DNA of 64,000 nucleotides from Candidatus Limnocylindria bacterium (GCA_036523395.1 DATDEH010000039.1:1-64000), one strand, 5' to 3'; positions 8,389 to 17,024 are shown, counted from the first letter of the stretch. Numbers and translations: made by a program. The notes: generated by a model from the sequence alone, not told the origin.

Positions 8389-9417
8389 GTGCCGGTCCTT
8401 TCGGTCCGCGACCTCTCCATCGACTACGTCACGCGCCGCGGTCCGGTCCACGCCGTGCGAAGCGTGTCGTTCGAGCTGGAGAAGAGCGAAACGCTGGCCA
8501 TCATCGGCGAAAGCGGGTCGGGGAAGACCACACTGGCGGTCGGGCTCATCCGGCTCTCGCCGCGCGGTACGAAGGTGACGAGCGGCGAGATCCTCTACAC
8601 GAAGGACGGGCTGACCACCGATGTCCGCAAGCTGGACGACGACGACCTCCGCGAGTACCGCTGGGCCGAGGCCGCGATGGTCTTCCAGGCGGCGCTCAAC
8701 TCCTTTAACCCGGTGATCACGATCTGGGAGCAATTCAATGACACGGCACGCGCGCACGGGATGAAGGATCGGCAGAAGGTCCGCGACCGCGCCGACGAGC
8801 TCCTCGATCTCGTGCACCTCGACGCGAAACGCGTCCTTCCGGCGTTCCCGCACGAGCTGTCCGGCGGGATGAAGCAGCGCGTCCTCATCGCGCTCGCGCT
8901 GATGCTCGAACCGCAGCTGGTCATCCTCGACGAGCCGACGACCGCGCTCGACATCCTCACCCAGCGCTCGATCATCGATCTGCTGCGGCAGCTTCGCGAG
9001 AAGCTCGCCTTCTCGATGATCTTCATCTCACACGATCTCTCCATAGCGGCGGAGCTCGCCGATCGCATGATCACGATGTATGCGGGCCGGGTTGTGGAGG
9101 AGGCGAACGTCGACGACATGTTCTACCGCCCGCGTCACCCGTACTCGGTCGGCCTGCTGCGCGCCGTGCCGCGCGTCTCGGGCGCCCTCGGGAACGTCGC
9201 GTCGATCCCGGGGTCGCCGCCCGACCTCATGCGTCTCCCGGTCGGGTGCTCGTACGCACCGCGGTGTCCGTACGCGATAGACGCCTGTCGCGCCGCGGAC
9301 CCGCCGCTCGTTCCCGTCGACACGCCGCGGCATGAGGCGGCCTGCATCCGCTGGAAGCACGTCGCCGAGGTACTCGGCTCGAACGCGGAAGTCCCGGTGG
9401 CAGAGAAGCTCGCATGA
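8389..9417 (+). CDS. ABC transporter ATPase, OppD/DppD type
   Basis: Cytoplasmic ATPase of the importer, 342 residues. Walker A is GESGSGKTT (near residue 42), the signature LSGGMKQR near 163, Walker B LVILDEPTTALD near 182, and an H-loop SHD. The C-terminal oligopeptide extension has the Cys-containing segment GCSYAPRCPYAIDAC, which in OppD relatives can hold an iron-sulfur cluster. GTG 8389 follows the permease stop by five bases; the 3' end overlaps the second ATPase. Confidence 0.92.
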   Translation: MPVLSVRDLSIDYVTRRGPVHAVRSVSFELEKSETLAIIGESGSGKTTLAVGLIRLSPRGTKVTSGEILYTKDGLTTDVRKLDDDDLREYRWAEAAMVFQAALNSFNPVITIWEQFNDTARAHGMKDRQKVRDRADELLDLVHLDAKRVLPAFPHELSGGMKQRVLIALALMLEPQLVILDEPTTALDILTQRSIIDLLRQLREKLAFSMIFISHDLSIAAELADRMITMYAGRVVEEANVDDMFYRPRHPYSVGLLRAVPRVSGALGNVASIPGSPPDLMRLPVGCSYAPRCPYAIDACRAADPPLVPVDTPRHEAACIRWKHVAEVLGSNAEVPVAEKLA

Positions 9418-10421
9418 GCGCGCTCATCGAGCTCGATCACGTCAGCAGGACCTTTACGACACCTGCGGGTGTCATCACCGCCGTCGACCAGGTGTCGCTC
9501 GCGCTCGGACAGGGCGAGGCCATGTGTTTGGTCGGGGAGAGCGGCTGCGGCAAGACGACGACGGGCCGGCTCCTGACCGGACTTCTCCGTCCGAGTGGCG
9601 GTCGACTGCTCTATCAGGGTAAGGACGTCTGGCTGACGAAGGGCGCCGACCTCGCACGTTTTCGCCGCGCGGTCCAGCTCGTCCATCAGGATCCGTACGC
9701 GTCGCTGAACCCGACCCGCACGGTGTTCCAGACGCTGTCGGCCCCGCTCTATCGGCACAAGAAGGCGAGCTCCGGGCGGCAGGCGCTGGCAGCGGTCAAC
9801 GAGCTGCTCACGCGAGTCGACCTCTCTCCACCGGAGAACTTCATCGCGAAATACCCGCATCAGCTGTCAGGCGGTCAGCGCCAGCGGGTCGCGATCGCGC
9901 GCGCCCTCACCGTCGATCCAAAGGTCATCGTGGCCGACGAGGCCGTGTCGATGGTCGATGTCTCGATCCGCATCAGCCTGCTCAACCTCCTGCTGGCGCT
10001 CGCAAAGGAGTTCAGCGTCACGATCGTCCTCATCACGCACGATCTGGCGGTGGCGCGCTATTTCGCCAGCCGCGGCCGGATCGGGGTGATGTATCTGGGC
10101 CGGATGGTCGAGCTCGCCAACACCGAGGCGCTGGTGACCGATCCCGCGCATCCGTACTCGGCCGCACTCATCGCGGCGATCCCGGAGGCCGACCCCGACA
10201 TCACGCGCTCCAAGACGCGTGTCGAGCTTCGGAGCGCGGAGATCCCGAGCCTGCTCTCGCTGCCACCCGGCTGCACGTTCCACCCGCGTTGCCCACTGGC
10301 GGAGGACGGCCTCTGCGATGTGCTCGTGCCCGAGCTGCTCCAAATACCAGGCGATCGCGAAGTCGCCTGCCATGTGGCCGTCCGTGAGCGCACGAGCGAG
10401 CGGAACGTGGTCACCGCTTAG
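9414..10421 (+). CDS. ABC transporter ATPase, OppF/DppF type
   Basis: Partner ATPase of the importer, 335 residues. Walker A GESGCGKTT (residue 42 area), signature LSGGQRQR, then Walker B VIVADEAVSMVD: the catalytic Glu is kept but the usual DEP reads DEA, as in many OppF proteins. The C-terminal oligopeptide domain has the Cys cluster CTFHPRCPLAEDGLCD. The ATG overlaps the OppD stop (ATGA) and the stop is followed directly by the next gene. Confidence 0.92.
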   Translation: MSALIELDHVSRTFTTPAGVITAVDQVSLALGQGEAMCLVGESGCGKTTTGRLLTGLLRPSGGRLLYQGKDVWLTKGADLARFRRAVQLVHQDPYASLNPTRTVFQTLSAPLYRHKKASSGRQALAAVNELLTRVDLSPPENFIAKYPHQLSGGQRQRVAIARALTVDPKVIVADEAVSMVDVSIRISLLNLLLALAKEFSVTIVLITHDLAVARYFASRGRIGVMYLGRMVELANTEALVTDPAHPYSAALIAAIPEADPDITRSKTRVELRSAEIPSLLSLPPGCTFHPRCPLAEDGLCDVLVPELLQIPGDREVACHVAVRERTSERNVVTA

Positions 10422-10697
10422 ATGGACCCGATCCTTCTGCAGGGCGCCTTCAGGATCGGCTTCCTGATCCTTGCGCTCTCGCTGTTGGTACTTCCTTTCG
10501 AAGACCGCTCGTCGGCCGAGTTCGTCGCCACCGTGCTCGCCGCCGTCATCGGCCTTGTGTTCATCGGGATCGTGAGCGTGCTCGCGCGATCATCGCTGCC
10601 GCCGCCACCACGGTCGCACGCTCGGACCTCAGTCGACAAAGCCATAGGGAAGGGCTACAACGAACGAGATTCGCACTCGGAGGGAACGACTAGATGA
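10422..10697 (+). CDS. Small membrane protein of the ABC operon, unknown function
   Basis: Unrecognised 91-residue protein. Two hydrophobic segments (about residues 8-28 and 32-56) are separated by a short acidic turn (PFEDRSSAEF), followed by a basic, hydrophilic tail. The ATG sits immediately after the OppF stop and the end overlaps the receptor gene by ATGA, so it is translated within the transporter operon. Position suggests an accessory membrane subunit, but no family is evident. Part of the tail encodes the GGAGGG Shine-Dalgarno of the receptor gene, so the 3' end may be constrained by that. Confidence 0.6.
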   Translation: MDPILLQGAFRIGFLILALSLLVLPFEDRSSAEFVATVLAAVIGLVFIGIVSVLARSSLPPPPRSHARTSVDKAIGKGYNERDSHSEGTTR

Positions 10698-12487
10698 CCG
10701 ATACCAACATTAGATATTCACCGACACGGCGGCGCTTGCTCCGTGACGCAACGCTCACCAGCCTTGGACTGATCGCGGCCGCATGCGCACCGGGCACAAG
10801 TGGAACGACATCGACGAGCACGACCGGCGGTGGCACGTCGGCGAAGGGTGGCGAGTTCCACGGTGCGTGGCCGTACGTGCTCGCGCCACAGGGTCACTGG
10901 AACTATTACGCGACGAACGCGATCCTTGGTGGCAGCATCTACACCGACCTGTTCATCTCTTCGCTCGCCGTCTACAACTGGGCGACCGCCAAGTACGAGT
11001 TCTGGGCCGCCGAGTCAGCGAAGCAGAACGGCGACAACTACGAGGTCAAGCTTCGCTCCGGCCTGAAGTGGGACGACGGCAAAGCGTTCACCGCGAAGGA
11101 CGTCGTCACCACCTACTGGGTCGGCCGCCTCGCGAGCTACGGCATCTGGAACTTCATCGATAAGGTCGAGGCCATCGACGACCTCAACGTCCGCTTCCAC
11201 TACACGAAGCCGACCAGCCTCGGCGAGAGGCTCATCCTCCGCAACGGCATCAAGCCCGATTCCATCTTCGGCCCACTCGCGAAGAAGGCGCAGGACTTCT
11301 ACACCGGTGGTGGCACGAACTCGACCGACGCGGGCAAGGCGCTCATCAAGGAGATGAACGACTTCCGTCCGACAGCCCCGTACTCGATCGGTCCATACAA
11401 GATCGACAGCGCGAGCGTGACCGCGGCCCAGCTCACGATGGTCCGCAACGCCGGCGGCCTGTTTGCCGACAAGGTGAACTTCGACAAGATCGTGATCTAC
11501 CAGGGCGAGACCGCCGAAGTCACTCCGCTCGTCCTGAACGGCGACGTCGACTACGCGACGCACGGCTTTCCGCTCGCCACCGACAAGGCATTCCAGGACA
11601 AGGGCTACCGCATCGTTCGCGGTCCGATCTTCACCGGGCCGGCGCTCTACTTCAGCTGGGACAACGCACCCGAGTTCCAGGACAAGCGACTGCGACAGGC
11701 GGTCGCCATGGCCTTCAACCGTGAAGAGGCCGGCAAGATCTTCTACGGAACGTCGGCCCGCGCGCCGAAGTACATGGCGGGCTTCCCGGACAGCCTGGTG
11801 CCCAACTGGGTCAACAGCGCCGACCAGTCCAAGCTGAACGCCTACGCCTTCGACACCGCCAAAGCCGACGCGCTCATGAAGGACATGGGCTACGCCAAGG
11901 GCACGGACGGCATCTACGCCAAGGGCGGGAAGGCGCTCTCCTTCGAGCTCTACTTCCCGAGCGACTTCCAGGACTGGGCCGCGGCGGCCACGTATGCCTC
12001 CGACGCGCTCAACAAGTTCGGCATCAAGATCACGCCTCGCGGCGCGATCCGGTCGACGCAGCTGCCGGACATGAACAACGACAAGTTCCAGATCGGACTG
12101 AACCCCTGGGGCATCGGAAACCCGCACCCGCAGGCTTCACTCGTCCGACCGTTCCGGGAGTTCAACAAGGACGCCACGGGCGGCGGCATGAAGTACCCGC
12201 TCACCCAGACGTACTCCGGCGGCTCGATCAACTTCGACACGGTCCTCGACGATGCGATCACGGGTTACGACACCGCCAAGCAGAAGGACCCCATCACGAA
12301 GCTCGCGATCGCGTTCAACGAGCTGCTTCCGATCATCCCGATCTACGAACGGCTCAACAACAACCCGATCAACGACAAGGTCCGCGTCACCGGTTGGAAG
12401 CCCGAAGGCGATCCCATCTACACCCAGGGTGGTGGCGACAACTTCACCATCGTCATGCTCATGGACGGGACGCTGCACAAGGTCTGA
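10694..12487 (+). CDS. Family 5 extracellular solute-binding lipoprotein (Tat signal)
   Basis: Receptor of the ABC importer, 597 residues, expected on the outer face of the cytoplasmic membrane. The N-terminus has a twin-arginine motif (TRRRLL, residues 11-16) and a lipobox IAAAC with Cys31, followed by a Thr/Gly linker. The SBP_bac_5 body includes LKWDDGKAFTAKDVV near residue 130 and a C-terminal IIPIYER. The start is set by a GGAGGG Shine-Dalgarno about ten bases before ATG 10694. Relatives bind peptides, oligosaccharides or nickel; the downstream sugar-type dehydrogenases favour a carbohydrate, which is inference. A terminator follows. Confidence 0.92.
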   Translation: MTDTNIRYSPTRRRLLRDATLTSLGLIAAACAPGTSGTTSTSTTGGGTSAKGGEFHGAWPYVLAPQGHWNYYATNAILGGSIYTDLFISSLAVYNWATAKYEFWAAESAKQNGDNYEVKLRSGLKWDDGKAFTAKDVVTTYWVGRLASYGIWNFIDKVEAIDDLNVRFHYTKPTSLGERLILRNGIKPDSIFGPLAKKAQDFYTGGGTNSTDAGKALIKEMNDFRPTAPYSIGPYKIDSASVTAAQLTMVRNAGGLFADKVNFDKIVIYQGETAEVTPLVLNGDVDYATHGFPLATDKAFQDKGYRIVRGPIFTGPALYFSWDNAPEFQDKRLRQAVAMAFNREEAGKIFYGTSARAPKYMAGFPDSLVPNWVNSADQSKLNAYAFDTAKADALMKDMGYAKGTDGIYAKGGKALSFELYFPSDFQDWAAAATYASDALNKFGIKITPRGAIRSTQLPDMNNDKFQIGLNPWGIGNPHPQASLVRPFREFNKDATGGGMKYPLTQTYSGGSINFDTVLDDAITGYDTAKQKDPITKLAIAFNELLPIIPIYERLNNNPINDKVRVTGWKPEGDPIYTQGGGDNFTIVMLMDGTLHKV

Positions 12488-12510
12488 TCCCCGCACCGAG
12501 CCGAATCTGA

Positions 12511-12547
12511 AAGAGGGTGCTCCGAAAGGAGCGCCCTCTCTCTTTCG
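12511..12547 (+). terminator. Rho-independent terminator after the ABC operon
   Basis: AGAGGGTGCTCC (12512-12523), a GAAA loop and GGAGCGCCCTCT (12528-12539) form a 12-bp stem with one mismatch, followed by a pyrimidine- and T-containing tail. It closes the importer operon 23 bases after the receptor stop. Confidence 0.8.
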
Positions 12548-12550
12548 CGC

Positions 12551-12556
12551 TAGCCT
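12551..12556 (+). promoter_or_regulatory. -10-like element for leaderless start
   Basis: TAGCCT ends six bases before the ATG at 12563. It follows the terminator, so the dehydrogenase pair is likely transcribed from here. No clear -35 was seen. Confidence 0.45.
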
Positions 12557-12562
12557 GCGTTC

Positions 12563-13549
12563 ATGCCACTCCGGATCGGCGTGCTCGGCACGGGATTCGC
12601 CGGTTCGATGCACGCGCGCAGCGCACTCGCGATCGACGGCGCGCAGGTCGTCGCCGTGGCTGCGGTCCCGCTCGATGAGGCGACGGCCCTCGCGAAGGAG
12701 TGCGGCGCTCGCGTCGCGAGCGCGGAAGATATCTGCGCCGCGGACGACATCGATCTCGTCGTTGTCGCGACGCCGACGTACCTGCATGCGGGGCACGCGA
12801 CTGCGGCGGCGCGTGGCGGCAAGCACGTGTTCTGCGAGAAGCCGCTGGCGCGGACGCTCGCCGACGCCGAGGCGATGGTGCGTGCGTGTGACGAGGCGGG
12901 CGTCACGCTCGCCGTCGGACACGTCGTTCGCTTCTTCCCCGAGTACCGTCAAGCGAAACAGCTGCTCGACGCCGGGACGCTCGGCCGTCCCGCGATCGTG
13001 ACGATGACGCGCGGGAACTTCTCGGTGGGCTCAGCTCGAGGCTGGTACCTCGATGAGGAGAAGAGCGGCGGCGTGGTGCTCGACCTCATGCTGCACGACC
13101 TGGACACCGTTCGCTGGTGGTTCGGCGAGCCGTCGCGCATCTACGCGAGGCGATTCAAGGGGAATGGCGGCCTCGAGTACGCGCTCGCGACGATCCGCTA
13201 CGACGACCGGCCGATCGTGCAGGTCGAGGCGAGCTGGGCTGAACACGCGGGCTTCCGCACCGGCTTCGAGCTCCGCGGCGATCGCGGGATGCTCGTGCAC
13301 GACAGTCGCACCGCGTCGCCTGTCGCGCTCCAGTCGCCGTCGGGCCCCGCCGGTCCGGCGATGATGGCCACGCCGACGCTGCACGAGACGCCTTACCTCG
13401 TGCAGCTGCGAGACCTGTTCGCGCGCATCGCGCGCGGCGAACGGCCGCTCGTCGACGGGCACGAGGGATTGCGGTCGCTCGCGCTCGGCCTGGCGGTCAT
13501 CCGCTCCGCCGACACCGGCGAGGTCGTGAGCTGGAGAGCGCCGGCATGA
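12563..13549 (+). CDS. Gfo/Idh/MocA family oxidoreductase
   Basis: NAD(P)-dependent dehydrogenase, 328 residues. The N-terminal Rossmann fold starts with GVLGTGFAG (residues 6-14), the family EKP motif appears as CEKPLAR near residue 92, and the C-terminal half is the substrate domain, with DLMLHDLD (catalytic Asp/His region) near 175. The family oxidises or reduces sugars, inositols and their derivatives. ATG 12563 is supported by the -10-like TAGCCT six bases upstream. It overlaps a second enzyme of the same family by ATGA, suggesting sequential steps on one imported compound. Confidence 0.88.
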   Translation: MPLRIGVLGTGFAGSMHARSALAIDGAQVVAVAAVPLDEATALAKECGARVASAEDICAADDIDLVVVATPTYLHAGHATAAARGGKHVFCEKPLARTLADAEAMVRACDEAGVTLAVGHVVRFFPEYRQAKQLLDAGTLGRPAIVTMTRGNFSVGSARGWYLDEEKSGGVVLDLMLHDLDTVRWWFGEPSRIYARRFKGNGGLEYALATIRYDDRPIVQVEASWAEHAGFRTGFELRGDRGMLVHDSRTASPVALQSPSGPAGPAMMATPTLHETPYLVQLRDLFARIARGERPLVDGHEGLRSLALGLAVIRSADTGEVVSWRAPA

Positions 13550-14544
13550 CCGAACGTCTTCGCGTCGGCCTCATTTCGTTCGCACACGTTCACGCGCCTG
13601 GTCTCGCGAATACGCTCGGCTCGCTCGAGCAGGTCGACTTCGCTGGGATCCACGATGACGATGAGAAGCGCGGGCGCACGGCGGCGGGCGCGCATGGGAC
13701 GCGCTGGCATCCGACGCTGGACGGACTCCTCGGGGCAAGCGACGCGGTCGTCATCGCGTCGAACAACGCCGACCACCGCCGTTACGCCGAGGCCGCCGCG
13801 AAGGCGCGCGTTCACGTGCTATGCGAAAAGCCGCTCGCGACGACGACCGCGGACGCGAAGGCGATGATCGACGCGTGCCGGTCCGCCGGCGTCCAGCTCG
13901 GGACCGCGTTCCCGGTGCGCAGCAGCCCAGCCGTCATGGCGCTGAGGGACGCGATCGCGGCCGGCTCGCTCGGTCGGATCCGCGCCGTGCGCGCGACGAA
14001 CCCGGGCCAGTATCCCGGCTCGTGGTTCGGGGACAAGCGCCAGGCGGGAGGCGGCGCCGCGATGGACCATACGGTGCACGCGGCCGATGCCATCCGCTGG
14101 CTCTTGGGCGATGAGTTCTCGCGCGTGCAGGCTGAGCTCGGCTCGTTCATCTACGGCCTCGACGTTGAGGACTGCGGCGTGATGACGTGCGACCTCGAGG
14201 GTGGCGCCTTCGCGTCGATCGACTGCAGCTGGTCGCGCCCGCAGACGTTCCCGACGTGGGGCGGCGTGACGCTGCACGTCGTCGGGGAGAAGGGGACCGT
14301 CGACATCGATGTCTTCCGGCAGGCCCTCACCCACTACGACGACACCGCCGGCCGCACTCGGCTCCTCGGCTGGGGTGACGATCTCACCGCGCGCATGGTC
14401 GCGGGCTTCGTCGACGCGATCCGCGCGGGCCATCCCGTGCCGATCAGCGGAGAGGACGGGCTCCGCGCGCTGGAGGTCGCGATCGCCGGCTACCGGTCGG
14501 CGGAGACGAAGCGGCCCGTCGCGATCGCCGACGTCCGCGCGTGA
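13546..14544 (+). CDS. Gfo/Idh/MocA family oxidoreductase, second copy
   Basis: A 332-residue member of the same superfamily as the preceding gene but clearly divergent. The Rossmann start is altered: GLISFAHVH replaces the usual G-x-G-x-x-G, so cofactor binding may differ. The EKP motif (CEKPLAT, about residue 90) and DHTVHAADAIRWLLG of the substrate domain are kept. The gene overlaps both neighbours (ATGA upstream, GTGA downstream). The variant glycine loop is also seen in family members whose N-terminus carries a His-rich loop; function remains unknown. Confidence 0.85.
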   Translation: MTERLRVGLISFAHVHAPGLANTLGSLEQVDFAGIHDDDEKRGRTAAGAHGTRWHPTLDGLLGASDAVVIASNNADHRRYAEAAAKARVHVLCEKPLATTTADAKAMIDACRSAGVQLGTAFPVRSSPAVMALRDAIAAGSLGRIRAVRATNPGQYPGSWFGDKRQAGGGAAMDHTVHAADAIRWLLGDEFSRVQAELGSFIYGLDVEDCGVMTCDLEGGAFASIDCSWSRPQTFPTWGGVTLHVVGEKGTVDIDVFRQALTHYDDTAGRTRLLGWGDDLTARMVAGFVDAIRAGHPVPISGEDGLRALEVAIAGYRSAETKRPVAIADVRA

Positions 14545-15110
14545 GCGGCGGGCCGTCCGAGTCGGTCGCCGCGTACCCCGAGATCATCGTCGTGCTCGGC
14601 GGCGGGATGCTTCTCGACGGATCGCCTGCATCGGCAACGCTGGCGCGAGCGAGGGCAGCCGCGGATGTCGCTCGAGCGCATCCGGAGGCGGCGATCATCT
14701 GTTCGGGCAGTCACGGCGTAGGCCGGAAGCCGCGACGCAGCGAAGCGGCGTCGATGGCCGACCTCATCGCCGCGGAAGGGATCGACCAAAGGCGGATCTT
14801 CCTCGAGGACCAGTCGCGCGACACGATCGGCAACGCGGTCTTCGTCGGCGAGCGCTATCTGCGCACGACCGCACCGCGACCGGTGTACGTCGTCACATCG
14901 CCGTTCCACGTCGAGCGATCGGTCGAGACATTCCGATCCGTGCTCGGACCGGCATGGGACATCGAGGGCGTCGCCAGCGCGCCCGCCCCGGATGACGCTG
15001 AGCGCGCCAGACACGAGCGACGGTTCCTGGAGCAGACACGCGAATTCCTCGCCGGGATCTCTCCCGGCGAGGTCTCGCGGATCAGTGCGAAGCTACGCGC
15101 GCGCCGATAA
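14541..15110 (+). CDS. YdcF/SanA-like DUF218 protein
   Basis: 189-residue protein with a DUF218 domain: a Rossmann-like fold beginning VVLGGGM (about residue 15), followed by SGSHGVGRKPRRSEA and the conserved EDQSRDTIGNA near residue 93, then TSPFHVERSVE. Related E. coli proteins (YdcF, SanA, ElyC) are linked to envelope functions, but no transmembrane anchor is seen here, so it is probably cytoplasmic. The GTG start overlaps the dehydrogenase stop (GTGA), tying it to that operon. The true substrate is unknown. Confidence 0.8.
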   Translation: MSGGPSESVAAYPEIIVVLGGGMLLDGSPASATLARARAAADVARAHPEAAIICSGSHGVGRKPRRSEAASMADLIAAEGIDQRRIFLEDQSRDTIGNAVFVGERYLRTTAPRPVYVVTSPFHVERSVETFRSVLGPAWDIEGVASAPAPDDAERARHERRFLEQTREFLAGISPGEVSRISAKLRARR

Positions 15111-15123
15111 GAGCGGCGCCGTG

Positions 15124-15672
15124 CTAGGCCGCTAGGCCCATCGCCTTCGCGCTGGCGGCATCGATCGCCTCGAGGCCGACGTCGATCTTCACCTTGTCGC
15201 CGACAAGCACGCCGTTCTGCACCGGCTGGTTCCACACCAGGCCGAAGTCCTTGCGGTCGAGGGTGAGGCTCGCGGAGGCGCCCAGGTGCTGGCCGCCCTT
15301 GCCGTCGACCCCGATACCTTCGAGCTCAACGTCGAAGGTGACCGGACGGGTGATGTCGCGGATCGTGAGGTCGCCGCTCACGGCGTATTTGCCCTCCCCC
15401 TTGGGGAAGATGGCCGAGCTCTTGAACACGATCTCGGGGTACTTCTCCGCGTCGAAGAAGTCCGCCGAACGGAGGTGCCCGTCCCGACGGGCGTCACCGG
15501 TGTCGATCGCGGTCACGTCGGCTCCGATCTCGAAGCTGGCGCGGTGCGGGTTCTCCGGGTCGATGTCGATCTCGCCGCGCAGCTTCCCCAGCCGCCCGCG
15601 GACCGTGCTGACCATCATGTGCTTGACGGAGAACGTCGCCTGTGTGTGATAAGGGTCGATGTACCAGACCAT
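15124..15672 (-). CDS. YceI family protein
   Basis: 182-residue YceI-like lipocalin-fold protein that binds a long isoprenoid-type molecule in characterised relatives. It starts WYIDPYHTQATFSVKHMM, typical of the family, then RRDGHLRSADFFDAEKYPE near residue 65 and the final VKIDVGLEA. No signal peptide, so cytoplasmic. ATG 15672 is chosen over the longer frame because AAGGAAAGG lies about eight bases upstream. It is transcribed away from a MarR-type gene across a shared operator, so that regulator probably controls it. Confidence 0.9.
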   Translation of the reverse strand: MVWYIDPYHTQATFSVKHMMVSTVRGRLGKLRGEIDIDPENPHRASFEIGADVTAIDTGDARRDGHLRSADFFDAEKYPEIVFKSSAIFPKGEGKYAVSGDLTIRDITRPVTFDVELEGIGVDGKGGQHLGASASLTLDRKDFGLVWNQPVQNGVLVGDKVKIDVGLEAIDAASAKAMGLAA

Positions 15673-15709
15673 TTTTTGTGCCTTTCCTTGGCGCTCGCTG
15701 AGCGCCGGT

Positions 15710-15729
15710 AGTTGATGATACAATCAACT
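15710..15729. promoter_or_regulatory. MarR-type operator between yceI-like and marR-like genes
   Basis: AGTTGAT-GATACA-ATCAACT is a perfect inverted repeat with 7-base arms, sized for a MarR dimer. It overlaps a -10-like TACAAT (15719-15724) that would start the regulator mRNA at its TTG codon, and on the other strand TATCAT for the yceI-like gene. Binding would repress both. Confidence 0.75.
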
Positions 15730-15731
15730 CG

Positions 15732-16226
15732 TTGACCACACAACCTATTCCCCAGCCAGTTCAAAGGCTCCGCCCCAAGCGGAAACTCGCACGGCGCGAG
15801 CTGGAGGCGTGGCTGGCATTCATGCGCGCTGGCCTGGCGGTGACGCGCGCGATGGATCGCGACGCGGAGGCGACGGGACGACTTCTCTTCTCCGAGCACC
15901 ACATCCTCGCCACGCTCCACGAGAGCCCACCCATCGGCGTGCGCCCGACCGAGCTCGCCGAGCGGACCGGGCTGACGAAGAGCGGTCTCACAAGGGCGAT
16001 CGACCGGCTCGAGTCGCAGCACCTGATCGAGCGCCGGGTGTGCCCCTCAGACGCGCGGGGACAGCTCATCGTGATGACCGCGCTCGGCCAGCGCGTCCTC
16101 AAACGCGCTGCGCCGGAGCACTTCCGGTCGATCGCTCGCAACTTCGCCGATCATCTGACGGACCGCGAGGTCGACGTGATCACGACCGCGCTGGGACGCG
16201 TGGCCAGTACCGCCGGCCGCGACTAG
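15732..16226 (+). CDS. MarR family transcriptional regulator
   Basis: 164-residue winged-helix repressor. The N-terminal helices (RRELEAWLAFMRAGLAV) form the dimer interface; the DNA-binding part includes VRPTELAERTGLTKSGLTRAIDRLE (helix-turn-helix, about residues 78-100), the wing ERRVCPSDARGQL near residue 108, and the C-terminal dimer helix. The DxR wing motif of the family is visible. Start TTG 15732 lies at the edge of a perfect inverted-repeat operator and is probably leaderless. It likely represses itself and the divergent yceI-like gene, with an unknown ligand. Confidence 0.88.
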   Translation: MTTQPIPQPVQRLRPKRKLARRELEAWLAFMRAGLAVTRAMDRDAEATGRLLFSEHHILATLHESPPIGVRPTELAERTGLTKSGLTRAIDRLESQHLIERRVCPSDARGQLIVMTALGQRVLKRAAPEHFRSIARNFADHLTDREVDVITTALGRVASTAGRD

Positions 16227-16274
16227 CAAGCCGGCGCCGATCTCGCTCCTGACGAAACGTCGGGAGGCACAGCA

Positions 16275-16568
16275 GTGGACGCCATCGTCCTCGCGATATC
16301 CCAGGAGAACGCCGACGCGCTCCTCGACGGCAGGCGCACGGCGGACCACCGCGCGCTGCCGCCAACGCGACTACCCGCGCGCGCCTATCTCGCGGTCGTA
16401 GGCACCGGGACGGTCGTGGGCGAGTGCGTGCTCGGCGAGCGCGCCGGACGGACCGCGAAGGGGTGGACGCTGCCGGTGAGCAAGCCGCGCCGCTATCGGA
16501 GAGCCCGCCCGCTCGCGGACTTCGGCATCGCGAAGACGCCGCGCAGCTTCAGATACGTGGAGCGGTGA
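16275..16568 (+). CDS. Small ASCH/PUA-like domain protein
   Basis: 97-residue cytoplasmic protein. The pattern ISQENADALLDGRRTADHR followed by PARAYLAV-GTGTVVGECVLGE and a final strand resembles the ASCH (PUA-like) RNA-binding fold, in which a lysine or arginine in the first loop contacts nucleic acid. GTG 16275 has GGGAGG eight bases upstream. A small hairpin (16248-16264) overlaps that site. The assignment is by pattern only and could be wrong; the protein could be a lone hypothetical of the MarR locus. Confidence 0.55.
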   Translation: MDAIVLAISQENADALLDGRRTADHRALPPTRLPARAYLAVVGTGTVVGECVLGERAGRTAKGWTLPVSKPRRYRRARPLADFGIAKTPRSFRYVER

Positions 16569-16672
16569 TCGCCAGCGAGCGAGCTGATGCCAACGCCCTT
16601 CCGTCGAAGGATCAACAGCGACAGCAGCGAGGGTGAGCGCCGGCAGCGGGAGCGCGGGCGAGGGCAAGCGGT

Positions 16673-17005
16673 CTAGTTAGCGGGTCGCCAAGCGAAGGTC
16701 ACATGCGTGATGAGCTGGCCGTCGGTCTCGAACGTCCATGTCGTGTAGTTCGCGAAATGACCCGGCGCGCGCGTGAGGCCACGAAGGATCACGGTCGTCC
16801 CGTCGATCTGCTGCTCACGGATACGCCGAATGAACGCCGGTGCGATGCGGACGAGGCGTCGTGCACCGTCGCGACCCTCCAGCTGCGAGTCGCCGCCGGG
16901 CAGCTCGATCTGCACGTTTTCGGCGCAGACCGCCGCGGCACGCTCGGGGTCTCGCGCCTCGAGCGCGTCCATGAATGTCTTGGCGGCTTCCAGCGGATCA
17001 GGCAT
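16673..17005 (-). CDS. NTF2-like (SnoaL-type) protein
   Basis: 110-residue cone-fold protein: an N-terminal helix pair (DPLEAAKTFMDALEARDPERAAAV), then four strands ending in THVTFAWRP. The family includes isomerases, steroid or polyketide cyclases and many proteins of unknown role; no catalytic Asp/His pair could be assigned with confidence. The long upstream extension of the frame runs through a divergent gene and is rejected; ATG 17005 has a -10-like TAATAC eight bases before it. The divergent propeller gene starts only 19 bases away. Confidence 0.8.
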   Translation of the reverse strand: MPDPLEAAKTFMDALEARDPERAAAVCAENVQIELPGGDSQLEGRDGARRLVRIAPAFIRRIREQQIDGTTVILRGLTRAPGHFANYTTWTFETDGQLITHVTFAWRPAN

Positions 17006-17024
17006 TAGGTGGAGTATTAGGGAC
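17006..17024. promoter_or_regulatory. 19-bp divergent promoter with shared -10-like element
   Basis: Only 19 bases separate two divergent starts. AGTATTA (17013-17019) reads TAATACT on the minus strand, eight bases before ATG 17005, and AGTATT on the plus strand, six bases before GTG 17025. One AT-rich element may serve two leaderless genes. A GGTGGAG at 17009-17015 could act as a plus-strand Shine-Dalgarno instead. Confidence 0.45.
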
